From Chryseosolibacter sp964393795 (GTDB taxonomy: Bacteria; Bacteroidota; Bacteroidia; Cytophagales; Cyclobacteriaceae): a stretch of DNA of 64,000 nucleotides. This document shows, piece after piece, positions 18,901 to 27,487 of the stretch. The stretch spans positions 18,186 to 82,185 of the forward strand of contig CAYMWA010000004.1 in the NCBI GenBank assembly GCA_964393795.1, written 5' to 3'. Position numbers and translations under genes: made by a program. Within the stretch, counting starts at the first letter, position 1. Each line of letters opens with the position of its first letter. The notes under the pieces were generated by a model that made no database searches, was not told where the DNA came from, and worked only from the letters and a program-made list of their open reading frames with translations.

Positions 18901-19026
18901 CGTCTATGGCATAATGGCTGGTAATAGCATGATTGACAGGGCAGGCAACCAACAACCAACAAACCGGCGACTGGCAACCCGCCCCACCCTTTGAGCCAAC
19001 GCATCCCTACGAGGGCCCGCGACCAT

Positions 19027-19124
19027 GCAACTTGCAACCTGCAACCTACAACTTACAACCTGCAACTTGCAACCTACAACTTGCAACCTACAACCTGCAA
19101 CCTGCAACTTGCAACCTGCAACCT
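19027..19124. repeat. Heptanucleotide tandem array behind nuoC
   Basis: Fourteen consecutive 7-base units of the form (G/A)CAACYT, 98 bases, directly downstream of the nuoC stop (19137, minus strand). Variation is confined to unit positions 1 and 6. Non-coding on both strands as far as I can judge. Confidence 0.93.
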
Positions 19125-19136
19125 CCGGCAAGCCTG

Positions 19137-19622
19137 CTAGTACCCGACCTTCACTCCCCTATAATATGCCTGCTCCTGATAATCCTTTCGAAGTGGATGT
19201 CCTTGCCAGTCGGCCGGCAACAGGATGCGCCTAAGATCCGGATGCCCGCTGAACACCACACCCAACAGGTCATAGGCTTCGCGCTCGTGCCAGTTTGCCG
19301 TTTTCCAGATACCCTCCACTGAATCGATTTCAGGGTTGTCGCGCGGTAGTGCGACCTTCAGCGAAAGGTAATGATCAAAAGGAATCGAGTAGAGGTTGTA
19401 TACCACTTCAATCGTACCTGCTTCGGGACCATTATCAATAGCCGTAAGGCATGACAACATATCGAAGTACAAAGTCGCGTGTTCACGGAGCGCTGAACAC
19501 ACGACCTTCACGTCGGCCGGATGAATCTTCACTCCCCGTGGCGTCATGGTGTCATCAGCCAACGGCTCACCGTGCGCACACAAGCCCTTTACAATCTCAA
19601 ATATGTCTTCAAATGCAACCAT
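19137..19622 (-). CDS. nuoC: NADH-quinone oxidoreductase subunit C
   Basis: The 30-kDa subunit of complex I, 161 residues. The signature WHEREAYDLLGVVFSGHPDLRRILLP region spans about residues 109-136 and ends with GHPLRKDY. NuoC is separate from NuoD here, unlike the fused NuoCD of enterobacteria. Preceded by nuoB across a 112-base spacer with short CAACTTG repeats, followed by a 14-unit heptamer array. Confidence 0.95.
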   Translation of the reverse strand: MVAFEDIFEIVKGLCAHGEPLADDTMTPRGVKIHPADVKVVCSALREHATLYFDMLSCLTAIDNGPEAGTIEVVYNLYSIPFDHYLSLKVALPRDNPEIDSVEGIWKTANWHEREAYDLLGVVFSGHPDLRRILLPADWQGHPLRKDYQEQAYYRGVKVGY

Positions 19623-19706
19623 GCCTTTGCGATTTTAATCGATCATGTTAAATCCACCTACAACCCGGCCCACCAGCCGAGCAAAGCCGTCTCGATATCC
19701 CCTGCT

Positions 19707-19733
19707 CAACTTGCAACGCTGCAACTTGCAATC
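19707..19733. repeat. Degenerate CAACTTG repeats in the nuoB-nuoC spacer
   Basis: Short run with CAACTTG, CAACGCTG and CAACTTG, of the same type as the long array behind nuoC but imperfect. Possibly a seed or a decayed array. Confidence 0.55.
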
Positions 19734-19734
19734 C

Positions 19735-20247
19735 CTACCCATTCAGCCGCTCAATGGCACGCGGCGCCATCACAGTTTGGCTGCGTATTTTTTCCTGGAG
19801 CTTCAGGAAGCCACCAATAAGTGCTTCCGGGCGGGGCGGGCACCCGGGGACGTATATATCGACCGGAATGATCCGCTGAACACCCTTTACTACATGATAT
19901 CCATGCTGCCAGTACGGTCCGCCGCAGTTGGAGCATGATCCCATCGAGATCACGTACCGCGGCTCGGCCATTTGCTCATACAGGCGCTTGATTCGTTCTG
20001 CCATTTTGAAAGTCACGGTGCCCGCCACGATCATCACATCCGACTGCCGTGGTGTTGCCCGCGGCGCCATCCCGAACCGGTCCATGTCGTATACCGTCGT
20101 CCCTGTGCTCATGAACTCAATAGCGCAGCAGGCAATGCCGAAGGTCATCGGAAACATCGACGACAACCGGGCCCAGTTGAGCAAGTCTTCGAGTTTGGTG
20201 ATGATAAACCCGCCGTTTTCAAATCGCTGGTCCAAAAATCCCTTCAT
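19735..20247 (-). CDS. nuoB: NADH-quinone oxidoreductase subunit B
   Basis: The PSST subunit of complex I, 170 residues, which carries the terminal N2 4Fe-4S cluster next to the quinone site. Cluster ligands are visible: the tandem cysteines in FGIACCAIEFM, one in MGSCSNCGGPYW and one in VPGCPPRPEA. It overlaps nuoA by 4 bases (20244-20247), so the two are translationally coupled. Confidence 0.96.
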   Translation of the reverse strand: MKGFLDQRFENGGFIITKLEDLLNWARLSSMFPMTFGIACCAIEFMSTGTTVYDMDRFGMAPRATPRQSDVMIVAGTVTFKMAERIKRLYEQMAEPRYVISMGSCSNCGGPYWQHGYHVVKGVQRIIPVDIYVPGCPPRPEALIGGFLKLQEKIRSQTVMAPRAIERLNG

Positions 20248-20756
20248 TTCTTAATGTTCTTACTGTGTGGCCGAGTGGCATAACGCCGGTTGATTGCATC
20301 GTACAAGGCGGGCGGCACTGGTGATTGCAGTTCGGTCGGCTGCGGTTCAGGCTTGATCCAGTCAAGGTGACCATTTACCCAGACATAGGCCAGTCCCAGC
20401 GCCAGCATCCCAATGAAAATAACGACTTCCGTCACCGAGAACCAGCCCCACAGGCCGTTCGTTTCTTCAAGCAGCGCCGGCTCGGCAAAGACGGTCGTCC
20501 ATGGAAATAGAAAAAGAATTTCAACCTCGAAAAGCAGAAACACCAGCGCCACGATGTAGAACCTGATGTTGAACTGAGTCCACGCCGAACCGATCGCCTC
20601 CTCCCCGCTTTCGTAGGTGGCGAGCTTCTCCACGTTGGGTCTGTCAGGCCTGAGCAGTCCGGAAACGAAAAACGAAATCAGAATAAATATGATCCCGCCA
20701 ACGATGTACAGGAGCACCTCGCCGAATGCCGAAAGAAAAAAAGCTTCGTTTTCCAC
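20244..20756 (-). CDS. nuoA: NADH-quinone oxidoreductase subunit A
   Basis: Membrane subunit of complex I, 170 residues with three hydrophobic helices (about 10-32, 75-95, 105-125). Conserved loop KLATYESGEEAIGSAWTQFNIRFY and FLLFEVEILFLFPW. The tail after residue 135 is longer than in E. coli NuoA. The start is GTG at 20756, five bases after a perfect TATCTTTG promoter element, so the mRNA may be leaderless. Confidence 0.94.
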   Translation of the reverse strand: MENEAFFLSAFGEVLLYIVGGIIFILISFFVSGLLRPDRPNVEKLATYESGEEAIGSAWTQFNIRFYIVALVFLLFEVEILFLFPWTTVFAEPALLEETNGLWGWFSVTEVVIFIGMLALGLAYVWVNGHLDWIKPEPQPTELQSPVPPALYDAINRRYATRPHSKNIKK

Positions 20757-20761
20757 CGGGT

Positions 20762-20769
20762 CAAAGATA
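20762..20769 (-). promoter_or_regulatory. Predicted -7 promoter element for nuoA
   Basis: TATCTTTG on the minus strand, perfect TAnnTTTG, separated from the nuoA GTG by only five bases. This places the likely transcription start at or next to the start codon. Confidence 0.55.
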
Positions 20770-20813
20770 AACAGAAACTGTCAAGCCGAAAGCGCCTCGT
20801 GGCTCTCTGGCGA

Positions 20814-21161
20814 CTATCCCGAACGCTTTGCGCGATATCCCTGCTCCGTCAGGATGCTGACTACCTGATCGCGGCGGTCACCCTGAATGAGGATCTGTCC
20901 TTCTTTGACGCCGCCCCCCACGCCGCACTTTGATTTCAACAACTTGCCAAGCGCCTCAAGGTCGCCGGTCGTCCCGGAAAATCCCGAAACAATGGTCACC
21001 TGCTTGCCGGCACGGCCGCTCTTATCGAGGAACACTTTGAGCTGCTGCTGTCCGGGTGGTAGGGTCGGTTCCTCTTTCGCCTGCCCGTATTGATAATCGA
21101 AATCGGATTCAGTCGAGTAAACGATGCCTTCCCGTCTTTTCCAATCGTTTTTCTTTGCCAT
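20814..21161 (-). CDS. SUI1/eIF1-type translation factor (YciH family)
   Basis: 115 residues. The core KVFLDKSGRAGKQVTIVSGFSG, then LLKSKCGVGGGVKEGQILIQGDRRD, is the SUI1 domain; the bacterial YciH family is thought to act in start-site fidelity. The N-terminal 50 residues are charged. The ATG at 21161 is chosen over an in-frame upstream codon because a TAnnTTTG element sits four bases before it. Lies just upstream of nuoA on the same strand. Confidence 0.88.
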   Translation of the reverse strand: MAKKNDWKRREGIVYSTESDFDYQYGQAKEEPTLPPGQQQLKVFLDKSGRAGKQVTIVSGFSGTTGDLEALGKLLKSKCGVGGGVKEGQILIQGDRRDQVVSILTEQGYRAKRSG

Positions 21162-21165
21162 GGAA

Positions 21166-21173
21166 CAAAGGTA
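21166..21173 (-). promoter_or_regulatory. Predicted -7 promoter element for the SUI1 gene
   Basis: TACCTTTG on the minus strand, a perfect TAnnTTTG, with four bases to the ATG. Same layout as guaA and nuoA. Confidence 0.55.
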
Positions 21174-21182
21174 GTAAAACAC

Positions 21183-21256
21183 GGTGAAGCAAGAGCGAGA
21201 CGCTCTGCTTCACCGCAGGCGGCCACGGTGAAGCGAGCGCCTCGCTCTGCTTCACC
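21183..21256. repeat. Tandem pair of near-identical hairpins
   Basis: Two inverted repeats with GGTGAAGC/GCTTCACC arms and GAGCG/CGCTC inner stems (21183-21214 and 21227-21256), 12 bases apart. The second includes the stop codon of the J-domain gene. Neither is followed by a T run on the minus strand. Perhaps an RNA-stabilising or small palindromic repeat element. Confidence 0.7.
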
Positions 21257-22031
21257 GGATAAGGACCCACGTGATAATCAGGAGCACGAAAGCCGTTACG
21301 TTGAGATTGAAGCAAAATTCCACGCGCTTTCGGTTGATAATCCCGAGAAGGGAATTGATAAAAAGTAGCACCGGGAAAAAGATGAGCGAACTGTACATAT
21401 AGGCTACCCATTCCCTGTAGCTACCCGACACATTCTCGACCGTAATGACAGTATCGAAAATCGGTGTCGTATTGACGCGGATAAGATTTTCGCCGCGGAA
21501 GTTGATGGCCTTATAATCGTAGAGTTTGATATCGCGCCCTGATGTCGTGGTGATGATGTGGTAGCTGATGCTTCGCCGCAACGTCACAGCGGAAATTTCG
21601 GCTATTCCCTCCTCCGTCTGTTGGTAGGGCAAAAAATAGTCGATAAAGAACAGCGTCGTGACCACCAATCCGATACGGCTGATCCAGATGACGTATTTCA
21701 GCGAATCGCGCATTAAGATATACGAAGCGGGCGGCTCGGGCTTGCGTGTGGGTCGATATGTTCTCCTTCGATAGGCGGGGTCGGGATGAGTACGGGGTGT
21801 TTCGGTGAAAATTTCAGCAAACGGATTGGCACGCCGGTTGTCGTACAACGCCCGTTTCTGCGGATTTCCGAGAACATCATAAGCCTCGTTGATACTGGGA
21901 AAAAGGGCCTTCGCTTCCGGCGACGGATTCTTGTCCGGATGATACCGGATCGCCAGTTGCCGGAATGCTTTCTTTATCTCTTGCTGCGTTGCAGAAGACG
22001 ATACACCCAATATCGAATAGTAATCCTTCAC
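21252..22031 (-). CDS. Membrane-anchored J-domain protein
   Basis: 259 residues. An N-terminal J domain (2-66) has the HPD motif in RYHPDKNPSPEAK and the DVLGNPQKRALYD end, so it should stimulate an Hsp70 (DnaK). There is no G/F or zinc region, so it is not DnaJ itself. Three hydrophobic helices follow (about 113-135, 210-228, 240-257), with an extracytoplasmic-looking beta-rich stretch between. Start is GTG at 22031. Client unknown. Confidence 0.82.
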   Translation of the reverse strand: MKDYYSILGVSSSATQQEIKKAFRQLAIRYHPDKNPSPEAKALFPSINEAYDVLGNPQKRALYDNRRANPFAEIFTETPRTHPDPAYRRRTYRPTRKPEPPASYILMRDSLKYVIWISRIGLVVTTLFFIDYFLPYQQTEEGIAEISAVTLRRSISYHIITTTSGRDIKLYDYKAINFRGENLIRVNTTPIFDTVITVENVSGSYREWVAYMYSSLIFFPVLLFINSLLGIINRKRVEFCFNLNVTAFVLLIITWVLIR

Positions 22032-22128
22032 AAGCGGTTTAGAACAATCAACAATAATCGCGATTCACAGGCGAAAAAGAAACCAGACCGGTAATGCGAC
22101 GGCTATGCCGCGCTTGCTTAAACAAAAA

Positions 22129-22165
22129 ATTCCCGTTGACTTTATGGTGCAACGGGAATCTATAG
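22129..22165 (-). terminator. Terminator behind the second universal stress protein gene
   Basis: A 10-base perfect stem ATTCCCGTTG/CAACGGGAAT (22129-22138 with 22150-22159) with T runs on both sides. It ends the minus-strand Usp transcript and could work in both directions. Confidence 0.75.
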
Positions 22166-22189
22166 TTTTTTTTGACGAGGTCGCGACCG

Positions 22190-23044
22190 TTATCTTGGTT
22201 TCGTAACAAACGTCAGCACAGGTCGCTTTGCGTGCGATACAACTTCTTCCGCAATGCTGCCGGCAATGACGTGCGCAAAACCGGTTCTTCCGCGGGTCGC
22301 CATCGCGATGAGGTCAGCATGAATGCTGTCGGCAAAGTAGATAATCCCCTCCTCCTCGCTGAGGTCGTTAAAAATATTGATGGTATAGTTCTTCAGCTGC
22401 AGCTTTTTCGCGAAGTCTTCCATGGATTTTTTCACCACCGCATCACGCTGAAAGTTGCCCGGCGTATTGATTCTGACCAGGTGAATCGTCGAGCCATATA
22501 TCTGCTGCGTGTTCCGCACCACCCGCGAAAACACTTCTTCGTCCTTGCTCATAGATGTGGCGTAGACAACATTCTTAAAGTCTGTTGTCAGCGGTTTTTT
22601 GTGAACAGTGAGCACGGGGCATTTCGAATGCCTGACGACCTTTTCCGTGTTTGTTCCGATGATCATCTCTTCCAACTGCGTGCGGCCTGCCGTGCCCATC
22701 ACCACCAGGTCGACCTTCTGCTCTGTAAGGATGTCGCGCATGCCATGGAACGCGGTTCCCACCCTTAGTTCTTGTTTCACCTTGATTCCGTTGTCCCGTA
22801 TCTGGTCATACAGTTTGGTCATTTGCTTTTGCGCCCGCTCAATCATCTTCATGGTAAAAAGCTTATTCTCCCATCCGCCAGAGACTTTAACTTCGCCGGT
22901 GATATTAAAGGATGTCCCCGAGGCCTCTTCAACAACATGCAGAAGAATCAACTGCGCATTGGCCTTTTTCGCCACGTCGATCGCCACGTCAGTTGCAATC
23001 TGTGCAGTCTTTGAGAAGTCAGTAGGTACGAGAATTTTTTTCAT
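22190..23044 (-). CDS. Tandem universal stress protein (UspA family)
   Basis: 284 residues with two Usp domains. The first begins ILVPTDFSKTAQIATDVA and has the loop GTAGRTQLEEMIIGTNTEKVV; the second ends ATRGRTGFAHVIAGSIAEEVVSHAKRP. Both nucleotide-binding loops look intact, unlike the paralogue at 13.4-14.3 kb where only the first does. Monocistronic, with its own terminator. Confidence 0.9.
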   Translation of the reverse strand: MKKILVPTDFSKTAQIATDVAIDVAKKANAQLILLHVVEEASGTSFNITGEVKVSGGWENKLFTMKMIERAQKQMTKLYDQIRDNGIKVKQELRVGTAFHGMRDILTEQKVDLVVMGTAGRTQLEEMIIGTNTEKVVRHSKCPVLTVHKKPLTTDFKNVVYATSMSKDEEVFSRVVRNTQQIYGSTIHLVRINTPGNFQRDAVVKKSMEDFAKKLQLKNYTINIFNDLSEEEGIIYFADSIHADLIAMATRGRTGFAHVIAGSIAEEVVSHAKRPVLTFVTKPR

Positions 23045-23128
23045 GGTTGCGGAGTTTATTAATTTAATTCAAATAAAGTAATTATTTCAGAAAATTACGC
23101 CGATCGCCGGGTCTTTCCTGCATACACC

Positions 23129-23599
23129 TTAAAACGCTTCGATAAAATACCATCCCATGATGAGGCATGCAATCAGTTTGAGGAGGGTCCCGACCAGAAA
23201 TCCGACAAAGGAGCCCAACGCCGCCCGCACTGCATGGTCGGAACTCGCATTGCCGATGAGCTCGCCCACGAGGGCACCAATGAACGGCCCCACAATGATA
23301 CCAATGGGCCCCAGCCAAATGCCGAACACCAGGCCGATCACGCAGCCCCACATGCCATAGCGGGTACCTCCAAATTTGCGGGTCCCGTAGATCGGAATGA
23401 TATAGTCCAGAATCGTAAGCACCAGTGCGATGCCGCCCCAGATCAGCAAAAACCGGGTAGTGTAGGGCGGCTCAGACTGCAACTGCTGGAGAAGCAGGGC
23501 GATGTAGCACAACGGCGGGCCGGGCAGAAAGGGCAAAATACATCCGGCAAGCCCTATCAGCATAAGGAGAAGACCCAAAACAAGCCATAGTACATCCAT
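23129..23599 (-). CDS. DUF456 family membrane protein
   Basis: 156 residues, almost entirely hydrophobic, with repeated glycine-rich helices (GIWLGPIGIIVGPFIGALVGELIG). This matches the DUF456 family of small integral membrane proteins of unknown function. No operon partner: the Usp gene begins 84 bases downstream. Confidence 0.8.
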   Translation of the reverse strand: MDVLWLVLGLLLMLIGLAGCILPFLPGPPLCYIALLLQQLQSEPPYTTRFLLIWGGIALVLTILDYIIPIYGTRKFGGTRYGMWGCVIGLVFGIWLGPIGIIVGPFIGALVGELIGNASSDHAVRAALGSFVGFLVGTLLKLIACLIMGWYFIEAF

Positions 23600-23688
23600 C
23601 GTTTTAATATGTCACTAAAATTCCAAAATTGAAAACGCGCAAGAGAAGAAATGCGCAAGGCGGGAAAGGGGGCATACCGGAATACACG

Positions 23689-23750
23689 AACACAAAGGAC
23701 CACAGCGTTGCACGGCACTATGCCTCGTGCTTCTCTGCGTCCTTTGTGTT
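23689..23750. repeat. Inverted repeat in intergenic spacer
   Basis: Perfect 12-base arms AACACAAAGGAC and GTCCTTTGTGTT enclose a loop with a smaller GCACG/CGTGC stem. No T run. Lies in the 200-base spacer upstream of the DUF456 gene's start and downstream of the secreted-protein gene's stop region. Confidence 0.6.
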
Positions 23751-23800
23751 ACAGGACTTTGATTTCGAATTCCAACTTCGAAGCTGGAATGAAGGATGAA

Positions 23801-24373
23801 TTACTTTACAAGACGTGCAACGTTACCCCTGCCATCGATCACCTCGAAGACATGTTGCCCCTCTAAGTGGTCGAAGTCGTATACTTTTGCAAAGTTGCCC
23901 TTCACCTCTTCAACATCCGCATACAGCAACTTGTTGTATCGGTCGTAGATGTTGACCCTGAGTGTATTGTATCCTTTGTTCACAACGCTGAGCATGTACC
24001 TGTTTTGATCTTTATCCAGGCAAGTCACGTGTGCGATCGTACCGGCGCGCTCGGTGCCATAGGTGATCTTTTCCGTACGCGTACCTGTTTCATCGTTGAC
24101 CTCAATGGTATAATCGCCTTTGGGTAGTCGTGAGAAATTGTAGGGCCGCATAAAGTTGACAATGTCTCGCATCGTCTCCATAAAGACGGCATCGCCATCC
24201 TCATTGTAGATCGTTACTCTTACCTTTCCACTTTGTTCTCCACGGTAAAATACCTTTACGACAGATCCGTTCTTGATGACCGACATCCCAAGGGGTGAAT
24301 GCCGCTCCATTCCGCTTGCATTAACACAGCTGATGACTATCAGCGCTACTACCAGTGACAAGATTTTTTTCAT
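23801..24373 (-). CDS. Secreted beta-sandwich protein of unknown function
   Basis: 190 residues. The ATG at 24373 is chosen because it opens a signal peptide (MKKILSLVVALIVIS) with a cysteine near residue 16 that could be a lipobox. The mature part appears to be two Ig-like repeats (about 25-105 and 110-190), each with a YNEDGD or YDRYNK strand and a closing strand like the DUF3244 or T9SS-type sandwich. I cannot assign a function. Confidence 0.7.
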   Translation of the reverse strand: MKKILSLVVALIVISCVNASGMERHSPLGMSVIKNGSVVKVFYRGEQSGKVRVTIYNEDGDAVFMETMRDIVNFMRPYNFSRLPKGDYTIEVNDETGTRTEKITYGTERAGTIAHVTCLDKDQNRYMLSVVNKGYNTLRVNIYDRYNKLLYADVEEVKGNFAKVYDFDHLEGQHVFEVIDGRGNVARLVK

Positions 24374-24596
24374 ACAGGTTTTAATTTTCGTTACAGCCCA
24401 TAAGACGTCTGCTTGCAATCGTTTGTTTCAGAACAATAAAAAATAATTTGATTTTTTTTCTTAAGCATCACCGCGTTCCGCGCGACCGCATGAAACGGAA
24501 ACATTCATCAAAGAGATACATGCCGATAGGAAAAAAGTCACGCAACGATTTTTAATAACAAGGGTTGCACGATTTGCATGAGTTGCAAAAAAAACG

Positions 24597-25142
24597 TTAA
24601 TATTTTATCAGGTAATCGGGCACAAGCCCAAACTGTTCTGTCAGCCTTTGTTCCCCCGGCAAAAAGCCGAGGTTAATTAAGAATGAAAAGCCCGCAAGCT
24701 TTCCGCCAAGGCGTTCGATCAGTTTTCCTGCTGCACCCGCCGTTCCGCCAGTCGCCAACAGATCGTCATGAACCAATACCCTTGCGCCCGGCTTGATGGC
24801 GTCGGTGTGCACTTCAATCTCCGCCGAACCGTATTCAAGTTCATAGCTTTGGCGGGTGGTTTTGTAAGGGAGCCTGCCCGCTTTGCGCACAGGAACGAAT
24901 GCGCAGTCCAGTGCGTGGGCAAGCACGGCGCCCAGGATAAATCCGCGCGCCTCAATTCCTGCCACCACATCAATGTGTTGAGAAGCGAAACGCGCGACGA
25001 TGGTCTGAACGATTTCGCGCACGAGCGACGGATCGCTGAGCACGGGTGTGATGTCTTTGAACAAGATGCCGGGCTTCGGGTATCCTTCCACATCGCGAAC
25101 CGCGGACTTTATTTTCTCAGTAAGGGGCATGGGTGTCGTCAT
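24597..25142 (-). CDS. apt: Adenine phosphoribosyltransferase
   Basis: Purine salvage enzyme, 181 residues, converting adenine and PRPP to AMP. Hallmarks are YPKPGILFKDITPVL near the start, GIEARGFILGAVLA, and the PRPP loop VLVHDDLLATGGTA (about 121-134). Immediately downstream of hutI with a 32-base gap. Confidence 0.96.
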   Translation of the reverse strand: MTTPMPLTEKIKSAVRDVEGYPKPGILFKDITPVLSDPSLVREIVQTIVARFASQHIDVVAGIEARGFILGAVLAHALDCAFVPVRKAGRLPYKTTRQSYELEYGSAEIEVHTDAIKPGARVLVHDDLLATGGTAGAAGKLIERLGGKLAGFSFLINLGFLPGEQRLTEQFGLVPDYLIKY

Positions 25143-25174
25143 TTATAAACAGGTTATGCAGAAGGCGAACGCAT

Positions 25175-26407
25175 TCATTGGACGATACCTTTCAATATCA
25201 CGGTATCGATCAAGTGACTGCCAAAAGCATAGGGCATATAGGCAAGTGAAGGCATCGGCCGGGTAATAAAAACACTCGCCATCTTTCCTTCCGCTATCGT
25301 GCCGTGCCTATCGGAAACATCCATAGACATTGCCGTGTTCACGGTCACCGCGTTAAACGCCTCTTCAGGCGTAAGTTTCATCCTGATGCAGGCAAGCGAC
25401 ACCATCAATGGCATATTTCCACTGGGCGCGCTACCCGGGTTGTAATCCGAGGCGACGGCCAGGGGCAGTCCTGCCGCAAGCATCGCGCGAGCCGGAGGGA
25501 AAGGGGTGCCCAGAAAAAATGCAGCGCCGGGTAGCGCAGTGGGTATGGTCTGACTGCCGGCCAACAACGCTATTTCTTCATCGCCCATGGATTCGAGGTG
25601 ATCCACGCTGACGGCACCAGCGCGGATGCCTGCCTGCACGCCACCCGAGCGCGATAACTGGTTGGCATGGACACGCCCCTTCATCCCGTATCGGAGTCCC
25701 GCCTCCAGGATGCGCACCGTTTCATCCTCCGAAAAAAATCCTACTTCACAAAAGGCATCAATGTAGTCGGCGAGGTTCTCATCCGCGACAGCGGGAATCA
25801 TCTCTTCGATTAGTGTCTGCATGTAATCCGATTTCTTCACGCCGGCAGGAACGGCATGTGCGCCGAGGAACGTCGTCCTGACGGTAAGCGGCGTTTCGCG
25901 ACCAATGCGCCGCGCCACACGCAGCATCTTCAATTCGTCTTTCGTCGTCAGCCCATAGCCACTTTTGATTTCGACCGCTCCGGTTCCTGAGCGGATAATT
26001 TCGTGCACACGCGGAAGGGTTCTTTCGTAGAGTTCATCTTCATCGAGCTGCTGCACTTTGCGCGCGGAGTTGAGGATACCACCTCCCTTCGCGGCGATCT
26101 CCTGATACGATGCCCCGCGTATCTTCATCACAAACTCCGTCTCACGGCTTTCTGCAAAAACCAGGTGCGTATGCGAATCGACGAATGACGGAAAGACAAA
26201 CCGATCACGCGCATCTATTTCATGTACGGCGTCGATGGCGGGAAGACTATCCATCGTCCCAAAAGCCAAGATGTTTTCACCCTTAATCAAAAGGTAGGCG
26301 TCTGAAAGTATGGGAAGGTGCTGCATCTGCTCGCCCCGCAGCAGGCGCGATTCACGCCGCACTTGTACGAGTCCCCTGATATTCTTTATGAGGATATCGC
26401 AGGTCAC
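25175..26407 (-). CDS. hutI: Imidazolonepropionase
   Basis: Histidine degradation step three: hydrolysis of imidazolone-5-propionate to N-formimino-glutamate. 410 residues of the amidohydrolase fold. Metal and substrate motifs: DSHTHLVFAESRETEF, KSGYGLTTKDELKMLR, TFLGAHAVP, GRVHANQLSRSGG, VDHLESM and ASDYNPGSAP. The other hut genes are not in the window. Confidence 0.95.
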   Translation of the reverse strand: MTCDILIKNIRGLVQVRRESRLLRGEQMQHLPILSDAYLLIKGENILAFGTMDSLPAIDAVHEIDARDRFVFPSFVDSHTHLVFAESRETEFVMKIRGASYQEIAAKGGGILNSARKVQQLDEDELYERTLPRVHEIIRSGTGAVEIKSGYGLTTKDELKMLRVARRIGRETPLTVRTTFLGAHAVPAGVKKSDYMQTLIEEMIPAVADENLADYIDAFCEVGFFSEDETVRILEAGLRYGMKGRVHANQLSRSGGVQAGIRAGAVSVDHLESMGDEEIALLAGSQTIPTALPGAAFFLGTPFPPARAMLAAGLPLAVASDYNPGSAPSGNMPLMVSLACIRMKLTPEEAFNAVTVNTAMSMDVSDRHGTIAEGKMASVFITRPMPSLAYMPYAFGSHLIDTVILKGIVQ

Positions 26408-26422
26408 TAAGGCTTGGGCTTG

Positions 26423-27487
26423 TTATTTTCCAAAAGATTCTACCTGATAGTCGAGCGTGCTTCCAAAGACCGGGAAACTTACCTTCACCAGGGCATAGAA
26501 CGAGCGACCCTCAATGCCCGGCCGGTAGCCGATTTCGCCACCGTAGGCCCAGCTGAAGTTGCGGTTAAAGCGGCCGTCGATTCCCGCACGAAACCCGAAC
26601 GATTGCAGTTTCACCGGACTGACGGAGTAAGTGCGCGTACCGGATACCGATGATCCCGGATCTTTCTCCGTGTAGACGATGTCATCGATGGTCAATGCCG
26701 GTGCATAGATGACATCAAAAAAAGCCGTGAACATCAGGTCGTCAACTCCCTCTTCGAACTTGTCGAAGTTAATGGCAACGTTACGCATCCACGCCATCGA
26801 CCCTCCAAGATAAACGTTTCGGGAAGCCATGTTGGAGTAGACGGTCAGCGGCTCCATTGTGACACCGTTGTCATAGGTGAGCGGCAGTCCATTGCCTTCT
26901 GCATCTTTCAGGTCGGCGTTGGTGAGGCCCTGCTCGCTCATGGCGCGACTTAAATCCGTGGCACTGTTCCAGAGGATGGCGCCCGCGCGAAGCCCGTAAA
27001 TCTTTCTGACCTTACAGGGAACCTCGGCATTCAATGGAACGCGACTCGCCCATCGGTTTCCGCGATAGCTTTTCTTGTACAACACCATCCTGGTTTTTGA
27101 GGGGGCATCGAAATCGCGAATGTGATAGGTGCCGCCGATCTCAAAATAGTTGTAAACCTGTATGCGGTTATCAAGCACACTGTTGTCAGTGGCTACGTCG
27201 CGTGCCAGGTCAAGAAACTTGCGACCATAGCTTTTTCGGAAATTGGCGTGGAAATCTGCCTTATCCTGAAAGTAATAGCGTCCTTCAAAACCGAACCCGG
27301 CATTCACATTGGTCGCGAACAGTTCGCCATAAACGGGCTGTATCGCTACAAAAAGCTTGTTGACCGCATAAGGCTCATCGTAGATTTCTTCATAGGTTAC
27401 CGCGGTCTTGTCACTTCGGTCCTGCGCAAAAAGATTGGCCTGAAATGCCAATAGCGCGGGCATCAGTACTAAAAAAATAGGCTTCAT
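26423..27487 (-). CDS. Outer-membrane beta-barrel protein, function unknown
   Basis: 354 residues from the ATG at 27487, which gives a clean signal peptide ending near LFAQ; a start 7 codons upstream is possible but spoils it. The mature protein alternates aromatic and polar residues (YYFQDKADFHANFRKSYGRKF, FEIGGTYHIRDF) as in porin-like barrels and ends in a strand finishing with F-G-K. Lies 15 bases downstream of hutI's start region in the same direction, so it may head the hutI-apt transcript. Confidence 0.65.
   Translation of the reverse strand: MKPIFLVLMPALLAFQANLFAQDRSDKTAVTYEEIYDEPYAVNKLFVAIQPVYGELFATNVNAGFGFEGRYYFQDKADFHANFRKSYGRKFLDLARDVATDNSVLDNRIQVYNYFEIGGTYHIRDFDAPSKTRMVLYKKSYRGNRWASRVPLNAEVPCKVRKIYGLRAGAILWNSATDLSRAMSEQGLTNADLKDAEGNGLPLTYDNGVTMEPLTVYSNMASRNVYLGGSMAWMRNVAINFDKFEEGVDDLMFTAFFDVIYAPALTIDDIVYTEKDPGSSVSGTRTYSVSPVKLQSFGFRAGIDGRFNRNFSWAYGGEIGYRPGIEGRSFYALVKVSFPVFGSTLDYQVESFGK

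Noticed and set aside
17431..19124. CRISPR-like look of the repeated spacers
   Set aside because: The period is 7 bases with no spacer between units; CRISPR arrays have 23-48-base repeats with unique spacers, and no cas gene is in the window.
23689..23750. Intrinsic terminator in the spacer before the DUF456 gene
   Set aside because: The stem is perfect but the loop is 38 bases and no T run follows on either strand.
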